From Bacteroidales bacterium (lineage in GTDB: Bacteria > Bacteroidota > Bacteroidia > Bacteroidales > UBA7960), in NCBI GenBank assembly GCA_003550725.1, contig PUKZ01000163.1, positions 1 through 37,387 on the forward strand: DNA of 37,387 bases. Reading direction: 5' to 3'. Shown here one piece after another: positions 1 to 7,136 of the stretch (position 1 is its first letter; every line of letters begins with the position of its first letter). The notes beneath the pieces were generated by a model that made no database searches, was not told where the DNA came from, and was given only the letters and a program-made list of their open reading frames with translations. The translations under genes were made by a program, and so were the position numbers.

Positions 1-783
1 GAAAAGTATGATCCCCGCTATTTCTTTCAGAAAAAATGGGAAAAGCAACAGCTTAAAGAAGCAACTGCACTTATGCCTGTTGCAGAAAATTATAAAAAGG
101 TGTTGATAGAAAAAGGCGTAAGCCCTGAAAAAATTGATGTAATACCCTGTTGTGTAGATACCAACAAGTTTGCTTTTAATAAAGAGGCAAGGGAAAAGGT
201 CAGACAAGAGCTCGGATGTGAAGACAAGATAATAGGTATATATACTGGCAAATTCGGAGGTTTATATTATGGTGAAGAGGCATTTTCTGTTTTCAAAACA
301 GTATTTGACCGTTTCGGGGAAAAGTTCTTTTTGATAATATTAACCCCCGATGCTAAAGAGTGGATATACAATACCGCTGAAAAATACGGATTGCCAAAGG
401 AGCGTATATTCGTAACACTTTCACCATATAGCAAGGTACCGGAATATCTCTCAGCAGCCGATTTTGCGTTTTCCTTACAAAACCACAAGCCCAGCAACTT
501 ATATCTTTCACCTATCAAAACCGGCGAATACTGGGCTGCCGGGCTGCCAGTATTAATGACCAAAGGGGTGGGGGATGACAGCGAAATAATAGAAAAAGAA
601 ACTGCCGGAGCAGTATTCCAAAAAAGCAGTGATAAATTCAATATAGTCAAAGGCCTTATAACAATAGAAAATCTTATACAAGAAAATAGTATCCGCACAA
701 GGCTGTCAAAGCTGGCAGCAAAGCACCGGAGCTTTTCGCTTGCGGAGAATATTTATGGAAAGTGGTATGGGGGAGAAAGTTAA
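1..783 (+). CDS. Glycosyltransferase, GT4-like, 3' part only
   Basis: The reading frame is open from base 1, so this is the C-terminal 260 residues of a gene that begins upstream; the Met at 73 is internal. The protein has the C-terminal Rossmann lobe of a GT-B glycosyltransferase. A short strand with the IYTGKFGG motif begins the nucleotide-binding lobe. Near in-window residue 171 the motif PIKTGEYWAAGLPV corresponds to the GT4 segment whose acidic residue contacts the sugar nucleotide. It probably transfers a sugar from a nucleotide donor in the cytoplasm during surface glycan synthesis; donor and acceptor cannot be read. A repeat-rich spacer follows, so it is likely the last gene of its operon. 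The family is fairly sure, the specificity unknown. Confidence 0.8.
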   Translation, partial: EKYDPRYFFQKKWEKQQLKEATALMPVAENYKKVLIEKGVSPEKIDVIPCCVDTNKFAFNKEAREKVRQELGCEDKIIGIYTGKFGGLYYGEEAFSVFKTVFDRFGEKFFLIILTPDAKEWIYNTAEKYGLPKERIFVTLSPYSKVPEYLSAADFAFSLQNHKPSNLYLSPIKTGEYWAAGLPVLMTKGVGDDSEIIEKETAGAVFQKSSDKFNIVKGLITIENLIQENSIRTRLSKLAAKHRSFSLAENIYGKWYGGES

Positions 784-810
784 AAGTTAAAAACTAAAAA
801 CTAAAAGTGA

Positions 811-945
811 AAGGCTGATTTGAAGCTGAACCCGGAAGTTTGCGGTTCTTAGAGGGTGGAAGTTCCCGATATGCGAAGCAACTGAAAGCTTCCGACAGGG
901 ACTATCAGCTTCCGGAACAGCACCACCCAAACGGCTAATCACAGT
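811..945. other. GC-richer foldable element, candidate structured RNA or dispersed repeat
   Basis: This stretch is visibly richer in G and C than its surroundings. Nested complementary segments can be read by eye: GTTT 838-841 with AAAC 929-932, GGGTGG 854-859 with CCACCC 923-928, AGT/CCC 861-867 with GGGACT 898-903 (one bulged base), and GAAGC 875-879 with GCTTC 888-892 closing an 8-base loop. GAAGCTGA 822-829 can alternatively pair with TCAGCTTC 905-912. It follows a run of AAAAGTTAAAAACTAAAAACT-like short repeats just after the glycosyltransferase stop. No known RNA family is recognised; it may equally be a dispersed palindromic repeat. Confidence 0.35.
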
Positions 946-981
946 GAAAGCTTTTGTTATGTTTTGGGTGTGGATAGGTTT

Positions 982-1039
982 AGGATTGGAAGATTGAAGA
1001 TTGCAATCTTATGATTCTTATAAATCTTATTAATCCTCC
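982..1039. repeat. Dispersed palindromic repeat, copy A
   Basis: The segment is built of GATT/AAGATT words followed by their complements. AAGATTGCAATCTT at 997-1010 is a perfect 14-base palindrome. AGGATT 982-987 pairs with AATCCT 1032-1037, and AAGATT 990-995 with AATCTT 1023-1028. A diverged second copy lies just after the next gene (1914-1958) and shares the words GATTGGAAGATT and ATAAATCTTATAAATC-like runs. Function unknown; it may be a mobile miniature element or an intergenic repeat. Confidence 0.55.
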
Positions 1040-1047
1040 GAAAAGAC

Positions 1048-1055
1048 TATCTTTG
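1048..1055 (+). promoter_or_regulatory. Bacteroidota-type -7 promoter element
   Basis: TATCTTTG matches the Bacteroidota -7 consensus TAnnTTTG exactly and lies 39 bases before the start codon of the membrane protein gene. No good -33 TTTG box is visible upstream, where the palindromic repeat sits. Confidence 0.45.
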
Positions 1056-1094
1056 CGTTAAACAAAAAACAAGCCTGTTAAAACTTCAGATAAA

Positions 1095-1913
1095 ATGCCT
1101 TATAAATTATACCACAGGACTACTTTCAATCCAAGTTATATTTTTTACATAGCATTGATTTTTATATTATTATCGCATTTATCTGTTTTTTTGATTGATA
1201 TTGTTAACATTTTTGGTATTCGTGATTTTATTATAAGCAAACTGGAGGTTCCATATTTTTGGTATCACTGGTTCCTAGTTCCGGTTGAAATTCCGCTTCA
1301 ATGGTATATACTTGGCGCTGCTATCTTTTTTTTCCTCTTAAGTGCCGGTATAGCCTATGAAAGAAAAGATAAAAAAGTTTTACATTTTTTGCTGATTTTA
1401 AGTTCTGGATTAGTTTTAATGTTAATTGAAGATGCCGGTGATGTTAGGCATGCATTGCGACATTATATTGAAAGGTTTTCAGATGAGATAACATATGGGT
1501 TTTATGGTTCTACCTTTGAACTTTTTTACTTCCTTGTAATTGCATCAATTATGATATATGCTGCTGTTAAATACAAGGACATTTACTGGAAGCATGTTAA
1601 GTTTAGAAGATTTCTTATTCTTACATATATTTTCTATGCTGTTGCAGTATGCTTATCCTTTACCGGGGTTGCATACAGAGCTGTAACCGGCTATGCTTTT
1701 TATGATATTGCCGGAGAGTATTTAATGAACCTGTTGTTTATTTCTGATAATGCAAGTTTGATAATTTACGAGAATGCCAAAGAATATGCCCGGGTTGATT
1801 TTTATTTGATGGATATGCTGATTGAAGAATCTATTGAGTTTTTAGGTGCTGCTGGAATGCTTACAGCAGCAGTTGCGTTTTTCAAAAAATATTCTGATAT
1901 AGGCAGAACCTGA
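1095..1913 (+). CDS. Six-helix membrane protein of unknown function
   Basis: No family is recognised. The 272-residue protein has about six hydrophobic segments (near residues 17-38, 68-88, 95-112, 140-158, 172-194 and 247-263). A charged motif EDAGDVRH at 112-119 directly follows the third helix, and the last helix is preceded by an acidic stretch (residues 240-248). There is no cleavable signal peptide, so it is predicted to be an inner-membrane protein. The charged residues at the membrane edge could be functional, but nothing identifies a substrate. The gene stands alone: a TAnnTTTG element is upstream and copies of a palindromic repeat lie on both sides, so it may be a monocistronic insertion between the neighbouring genes. 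Confidence 0.75.
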   Translation: MPYKLYHRTTFNPSYIFYIALIFILLSHLSVFLIDIVNIFGIRDFIISKLEVPYFWYHWFLVPVEIPLQWYILGAAIFFFLLSAGIAYERKDKKVLHFLLILSSGLVLMLIEDAGDVRHALRHYIERFSDEITYGFYGSTFELFYFLVIASIMIYAAVKYKDIYWKHVKFRRFLILTYIFYAVAVCLSFTGVAYRAVTGYAFYDIAGEYLMNLLFISDNASLIIYENAKEYARVDFYLMDMLIEESIEFLGAAGMLTAAVAFFKKYSDIGRT

Positions 1914-1958
1914 GATTGAAGATTGGAAGATTACAATCCTATAAATCTTATAAATCCT
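1914..1958. repeat. Dispersed palindromic repeat, copy B
   Basis: Directly after the membrane protein stop codon lies a tract with GATTGAAGATTGGAAGATT followed by AATCCTATAAATCTTATAAATCC. It has the same word composition and arrangement (GATT/AAGATT arm, then AATCTT/AATCC arm) as the copy at 982-1039. The arms are partly complementary, so transcription through it could form a weak hairpin at the mRNA end. Confidence 0.5.
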
Positions 1959-2112
1959 TTGATCCGGGTGATTTTATATTAATTATCTGGAAAAAATGCT
2001 TTGGTTTTTTGAATTATTTACATATTTATATTAAACTTGTAGGCTATTTTTAGCGTTAATTATTAAATCAGTTACAATAGATTTTTTTTAACCATTTAAC
2101 CGGTTGTTATTT

Positions 2113-4203
2113 ATGATTCAGTTGAAATTTATTAAAAACGTTACCGTATTATTTTTACTTATAATTTTTTCCGGCAGCTTGTCGTCGCAGATTGTTGATC
2201 CTGTAGAATGGGATTTTTCAAAGGAAAAGCTTGGTGAAAATCAATATGAGTTATTGTTTACGGCTTATATTGATGATGGTTGGTCGATATATGGCTTAGA
2301 TATTGAGCCGGGCGGCCCTATACCAACCAGTATAGATTTTGAAGAGAGTGATGATTATATATTTGTTGGGGATTTGGAATACCCTGAACCTGAGATTAAG
2401 TTTGATCTCAACTTTGATATGGATGTACCCATGTTTTCGGGAAGTGTAACTTTCAAACAGGCAGTTGAGGTAGTTTCTTCTGAATCTGCAAATATTTATG
2501 GAGAGCTGGTTTATATGGCATGTGATGATACTTCGTGTTTACCTCCCGATTATTTGGATTTTAGTTTTACATTGTCCGGCTCCGGTGAGGTTGCTGAATT
2601 GCCCGGGGAGGCTGAAGAGCCTGAAATGCCGGAAGATGTTGATGATAAACCGGAAGTTGAAAAAGCTGATGAGCCTGCTGAGGACGTGTTGGAAGATGAA
2701 TTGGATGAAGAGCTTGATACCGATGATATTTATTATGAAGTTGCTGAATCTCAGCAAGAAAGTAATGTCTGGTGGAGTTTTATCCTGGGTTTTATGGGTG
2801 GTTTGCTTGCTTTGCTAACTCCCTGTGTTTTTCCAATGATACCGTTAACAGTAAGTTTTTTTCTTCGTAATGCCGGCAACCGCTCTAAAGCTATAAGAGA
2901 TGCGTTGGTTTATGGATTATCTATTGTTTTTATCTATGTGGTAATTGGAATAGCTGTTTCAGTTCTTTTTGGTGCTGACCGGCTTAATGCAGTTGCTACA
3001 AGTCCGGCATTTAACCTGTTTTTCTTTGCCTTACTTGTGTTTTTTGCAGCAGCTTTTTTCGGTGCTTTTGAATTGCAGTTACCATCAAGCTGGACAAATA
3101 AGCTTGACAGTAAGGCTGATAAAACTGGAGGATTAGCCGGTGTATTTCTTATGGGGTTGATTTTTGTACTTGTGTCGTTTTCATGTACAGGGCCTATAGT
3201 AGGAACCCTGTTGGTTGATGCAGCACTTAGTGGTAATATAATGGCACCTGCTTTAGGTATGCTTGGGTTTTCATTAGCTTTAGCCATACCTTTTACATTG
3301 TTTGCAGTATTTCCTACAGCATTAAAGTCACTTCCACAATCAGGCGGATGGATGAATGCTATTAAAGTTGTCTTGGGATTTATTGTACTTGCGTTTTCAC
3401 TAAAGTTTTTTGCTGTTGCAGATGCCGTCGGACAATGGAATTTGCTTAGCAGAGAAGGTTTTATTGTAATTTGGATAGCTATATTTCTATTGATGGGTTT
3501 ATATCTGATCGGTGTAATCAGGTTTGCACATGACAGCAAGCTGGAGTATTTGTCAGTGCCACGATTGTTTTTGTCTATAGCTTCTTTTGCTTTTGTTTTT
3601 TACTTATTGCCGGGGCTTTGGGGTGCTCCCCTGCAAACAGTCAGTTCTTTTTTGCCTCCTATGACAACTCAAAGTTTTGATATATCGCAACCTTCTTCAA
3701 CAGATCTGGCCCATGGAATAGTTTATGAAGGTGAAAGCGTTCATGAAGGCCCGCACGGTTTGATGGCTTTTACCGATTATTATGAAGGTATGGAATATGC
3801 CAAAGAAAAAGGTAAACCGGTATTTCTCGATTTTACCGGACTTGGCTGTGCTAACTGCAGAAAAATGGAGGCCTCTGTATGGTCAGACCCTCGTGTATTA
3901 AAACGATTACAAAATAATTTTATTAAAATATCTTTGTTTGTGGATGATCGAACCAGGCTGCCTGAAGACCAGCAATTTGTATCAACATCTATGGGCAGGG
4001 AAAGAAAAATAAGAACTGTAGGGCAGAAATGGAGTGTTTTCCAGGCAGAAAATTATAATGTTAATACACAGCCTTATTATGTGATTTTAGATCACGAAGA
4101 GAATATGTTAGCCGAACCACATGGATATGATACAAACATTAATAAATACATAGAATTTTTGGATACAGGTTATGAAAACTTCCAAAGATTATCAGACATT
4201 TAA
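2113..4203 (+). CDS. dsbD: Thiol:disulfide interchange protein, DsbD family
   Basis: This protein carries electrons from cytoplasmic thioredoxin across the inner membrane to reduce periplasmic disulfides, for example in cytochrome c maturation. All three DsbD modules are visible in 696 residues. An N-terminal signal peptide precedes a periplasmic domain with the redox pair Cys137/Cys142 (spacing x4, one shorter than in E. coli DsbD as recalled). A very acidic linker is followed by a multi-helix membrane domain with Cys238 (TPCVFPMIP) and Cys358 (SFSCTGP). The C-terminal thioredoxin-like domain carries CANC at 579-582. The frame also opens with TTG at 2104, but the ATG at 2113 gives a better signal peptide. 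It is followed by a 53-base convergent gap with no obvious terminator. Confidence 0.92.
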   Translation: MIQLKFIKNVTVLFLLIIFSGSLSSQIVDPVEWDFSKEKLGENQYELLFTAYIDDGWSIYGLDIEPGGPIPTSIDFEESDDYIFVGDLEYPEPEIKFDLNFDMDVPMFSGSVTFKQAVEVVSSESANIYGELVYMACDDTSCLPPDYLDFSFTLSGSGEVAELPGEAEEPEMPEDVDDKPEVEKADEPAEDVLEDELDEELDTDDIYYEVAESQQESNVWWSFILGFMGGLLALLTPCVFPMIPLTVSFFLRNAGNRSKAIRDALVYGLSIVFIYVVIGIAVSVLFGADRLNAVATSPAFNLFFFALLVFFAAAFFGAFELQLPSSWTNKLDSKADKTGGLAGVFLMGLIFVLVSFSCTGPIVGTLLVDAALSGNIMAPALGMLGFSLALAIPFTLFAVFPTALKSLPQSGGWMNAIKVVLGFIVLAFSLKFFAVADAVGQWNLLSREGFIVIWIAIFLLMGLYLIGVIRFAHDSKLEYLSVPRLFLSIASFAFVFYLLPGLWGAPLQTVSSFLPPMTTQSFDISQPSSTDLAHGIVYEGESVHEGPHGLMAFTDYYEGMEYAKEKGKPVFLDFTGLGCANCRKMEASVWSDPRVLKRLQNNFIKISLFVDDRTRLPEDQQFVSTSMGRERKIRTVGQKWSVFQAENYNVNTQPYYVILDHEENMLAEPHGYDTNINKYIEFLDTGYENFQRLSDI

Positions 4204-4256
4204 CTGTGGTATTAAAAGTAATAGCCTGATAACTAAAGTGTTAAAATGTTCACATA

Positions 4257-5450
4257 TTAACGATTGATAAGTTCTTTGGCTGCAATCCAGGCCATTAAGC
4301 CCATTCCGGTTTCCAGGGATTTTTCGTCTATATTGAAAGTTGAAGTGTGTAATGCAGAAGTTACCCCTTTTTCTTCATTTCTGACTCCAAGCCTGTAAAA
4401 ACAGGCAGGCAGTTTCTGTGAATAATATGAGAAGTCTTCTGCAGTCATTGCAAGATCAAGTTCAACCAAATTATTTTCGCCCAGGTATTCAATGGCATAT
4501 TTTCTAAAACTATCAGCTAGTTTTAAATCATTAAATACATAGGGATATCCTTTTTTTATATCCACATTGCAGGAGGCTCCCATACCTTTAGCTATGTTTA
4601 GAGCAATATCTTTAATTTTTTGATGTGCTATGTTGCGCCAGTTTTCGTCGAAAGTTCTGAAAGTTCCGTGTAATTTAACCTTTTCAGGAATAATATTGTT
4701 TCTGCCGTTTGCATCAATCTTACCAAATGATAATACAGAAGGTGTATCGGGTTTTGCTATTCGGCTGACAACTTGTTGAAGTGCAACAATTATGTGAGAG
4801 CTGATAAGGATAGGATCTGTTACCAGGTGAGGTGTTGCTGCATGCCCTCCTTTACCTTTTACAGTGATGTATATTTCATCTGTGGATGCCATATATTTGC
4901 CACTTCTGATACCAACTTTTCCGCTTTCAAGCTCCGGCAAAACATGTTGCCCAAAGATTGATACCGGGGTTGGATTTTCCAAAACACCCTCTTTTATCAT
5001 CATTTTTGCTCCTCCCGGATAGGATTCTTCCGAGGGCTGAAAAATCAATTTTATTGTTCCTTCCAAATCGTTTTTTAGGTTTGAAAGAATATTTGCAGCT
5101 CCCAACAAACAAGCCATATGTGCATCATGACCACATGCATGCATAATACCTTGATTTTTTGAACGATAATCAACATCATTCTCCTCGTTTAATGGCAGAG
5201 CATCCATATCTGCACGTAAGGCAACGGTTTTGCTATCAGGATTGCGAAATCTCAATAATCCAACTATACCGGTTTTTGCAATTTCTCGTTGATAAGATAT
5301 CTGATAACGATCAAGCACCGAAGAAATAAAGGCCGCCGTCTGATACTCTTCAAATGATAGCTCGGGAAAAGTGTGAAAATAATTGCGAAACTCAACTATC
5401 TCATTAAGGTATGATGAGGCAAGTTTTACTATTTTTTCTTTTAATGACAT
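4257..5450 (-). CDS. M20 family amidohydrolase (N-acyl-amino-acid type)
   Basis: The 397-residue protein hydrolyses an amide bond between an acyl group and an amino acid, using two metal ions, probably in the cytoplasm since no signal peptide is seen. Metal-site motifs of the M20 amidohydrolase branch are present: HACGHDAH at 104-111 (Cys106, His108), FQPSEE at 137-142 with the catalytic-base glutamate, GGHAATPH in the dimerisation-domain region, and TAEDFSYY near the C terminus. Length and motif order match hippurate hydrolase and IAA-amino-acid hydrolase homologues; the true substrate cannot be told from sequence. It is convergent with dsbD and separated by about 200 bases from tilS on the same strand. 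Confidence 0.88.
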   Translation of the reverse strand: MSLKEKIVKLASSYLNEIVEFRNYFHTFPELSFEEYQTAAFISSVLDRYQISYQREIAKTGIVGLLRFRNPDSKTVALRADMDALPLNEENDVDYRSKNQGIMHACGHDAHMACLLGAANILSNLKNDLEGTIKLIFQPSEESYPGGAKMMIKEGVLENPTPVSIFGQHVLPELESGKVGIRSGKYMASTDEIYITVKGKGGHAATPHLVTDPILISSHIIVALQQVVSRIAKPDTPSVLSFGKIDANGRNNIIPEKVKLHGTFRTFDENWRNIAHQKIKDIALNIAKGMGASCNVDIKKGYPYVFNDLKLADSFRKYAIEYLGENNLVELDLAMTAEDFSYYSQKLPACFYRLGVRNEEKGVTSALHTSTFNIDEKSLETGMGLMAWIAAKELINR

Positions 5451-5648
5451 TGGGTTTAATATTTTATTATCTTTAAATGTGTTGAAATGAACCTGTAAAA
5501 CAAATGCCTAAATTACTATAATTTTATAAGATGAGGTTATGAATAGAGAGATTTTTGTTTTACCTTATATTAACTGCCAAAGCAATATTACATATGGAAA
5601 AAAGATTTTAATAAAAATTAAGTTTAATGATGATTATTTGTAATATGG

Positions 5649-6998
5649 TCAGTTATTATCATCAAATATTGCAGTAATATAAAAACAGCGCTTACTGTTT
5701 TTATTAATCTTAAAACGTTCATCAATACGATGTCCTACAATCCAAGCAATTTTCTCGCCGGAACACAATACGAATATTTTATCCTTTTGATCAATTGAAA
5801 TTTTTTCATCAATAAGAAAATCGCTTACTTTTTTCTTCCCTTGCATGCCGAGTGGTTGAAAAATATCTCCTTTTTGCCAGGGCCTGAGAGTTAAAGGAAA
5901 TTGTAATTTATCAAAATCCAGATTAGCACAAAGCCTGGTTTTATTCAATATTAAATTGTCGGTTATATCAAAAGCTTTTGTTATTAGTTTTAAATCAGGT
6001 AAATTGTATTGTTGTGGCTTATTTATTATATAAATAATTTTGTTTTTATTTTTTTGTTCAGGAAAAAGAATAAAGTACTCACGATCTTTAATAATTACAT
6101 AACCATTACCAAAAAATAATTTTCCGGGTTGTTTATCAATAGAAGCAACCATGTCTTTAATAGTGTTTGCATTAAATCCATAGTTTTTTAATAATTCATA
6201 AAGTATGTTTTCGCAATATTCTAACTGTTTTAATTTTTTTAAAGGTATAAGTTGCCGTTCATTATCTTTTATCAGTAGTTCTTTTTTGTTATCCTCAATA
6301 TATTTTAAAAAACATTGATATGGCAATTTAATATTTTCAAAAAATTGTTTAAAGTTATTTCTGAATTCCGGGTTAATTTCTTTAAAAACCGGCACTACTT
6401 TATTTCGTATAATATTTCTCAGGTATTTGTTTTCTTTATTGCTTTGGTCTTCCCGATAAGACAGATTATGTTTTTCAGCAAATTGTTCAATTTCTTGTTT
6501 TTTTGCAAACAAAATAGGGCGTATTATATTTTTGTTTTTCACCGGTATTCCCTGCAGGCCATGTATACCTGTTCCCCGCAATAAGTTTATGAGCAGGGTT
6601 TCGATGTTGTCATCGTGATGATGAGCGGTTGCAATCAGATTATAACCCTTATTTTTACATACTTCATGAAGCCATTCGTAACGAAGTGCTCTGGCAGCCA
6701 TTTGAACCGAATCACTTGTTTTCCCTGAGTGCTCAAAAATATTGAAGGTTTCTTTATAAAAAGGTACAGAAAGTTCTTCGGCAAGATTTTTTACAAATTC
6801 TTCATCCTTATCAGATTCTTTGTTTCGTAATTTAAAATTACAATGCGCAATTGCGAATTGCAATTTTAATTCTGATAAATAAAAAAGATATGTCATAACT
6901 ACAGAGTCAATTCCTCCACTTACCGCCAACAAATTTTTTTGACCGGGATAAATCAGCTCTTCTTGTTTAATAAATGAGGAAAAACTTTCCTGTAGCAT
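5649..6998 (-). CDS. tilS: tRNA(Ile)-lysidine synthase TilS
   Basis: TilS ligates lysine to C34 of the CAU-anticodon isoleucine tRNA, which changes its decoding from AUG to AUA. The 449-residue protein begins with the N-type ATP pyrophosphatase P-loop SGGIDS at residues 27-32, followed by the family motif around HCNFKLR and by TAHHHDDNIETLL. A central substrate-binding region follows, and the C-terminal domain holds the motif LRPWQKGDIFQPLGMQGKKK typical of TilS C-terminal domains. The Met at 6998 is 26 residues before the P-loop, the usual spacing. A perfect TAnnTTTG element lies 67 bases upstream on this strand. Confidence 0.95.
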   Translation of the reverse strand: MLQESFSSFIKQEELIYPGQKNLLAVSGGIDSVVMTYLFYLSELKLQFAIAHCNFKLRNKESDKDEEFVKNLAEELSVPFYKETFNIFEHSGKTSDSVQMAARALRYEWLHEVCKNKGYNLIATAHHHDDNIETLLINLLRGTGIHGLQGIPVKNKNIIRPILFAKKQEIEQFAEKHNLSYREDQSNKENKYLRNIIRNKVVPVFKEINPEFRNNFKQFFENIKLPYQCFLKYIEDNKKELLIKDNERQLIPLKKLKQLEYCENILYELLKNYGFNANTIKDMVASIDKQPGKLFFGNGYVIIKDREYFILFPEQKNKNKIIYIINKPQQYNLPDLKLITKAFDITDNLILNKTRLCANLDFDKLQFPLTLRPWQKGDIFQPLGMQGKKKVSDFLIDEKISIDQKDKIFVLCSGEKIAWIVGHRIDERFKINKNSKRCFYITAIFDDNN

Positions 6999-7065
6999 TT
7001 TTTAATTTTTTGGTTAGGTTTTTATAAAAAACCGAAAATTATAATTTTCAAATAGTTTTTTATGA

Positions 7066-7073
7066 CAAAGATA
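7066..7073 (-). promoter_or_regulatory. Bacteroidota-type -7 promoter element for tilS
   Basis: Read on the minus strand this is TATCTTTG, an exact match to TAnnTTTG, 67 bases before the tilS start codon. It separates tilS transcription from the large secreted-protein gene upstream on the same strand. A -33 TTTG box is not obvious. Confidence 0.5.
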
Positions 7074-7136
7074 GTACAGGTATAAATAACTTTTATTCCT
7101 GTTTACAAGTTTAGTAAGTGTTTTGCATTTTATTAC

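Noticed and set aside
267-698. 143-codon minus-strand frame inside the partial glycosyltransferase
   Set aside because: It is antisense to a frame with clear GT4 motifs and has no motif of its own.
819-935. 38-codon open frame in the GC-richer spacer
   Set aside because: It has no start codon and no recognisable protein motif; the base pairing in the same stretch explains the sequence better.
2934-3539. 201-codon open frame on the minus strand inside dsbD
   Set aside because: It lies wholly within the strongly supported dsbD frame, and its composition (Pro/Asn/Thr-rich) is that of an antisense shadow of membrane helices.
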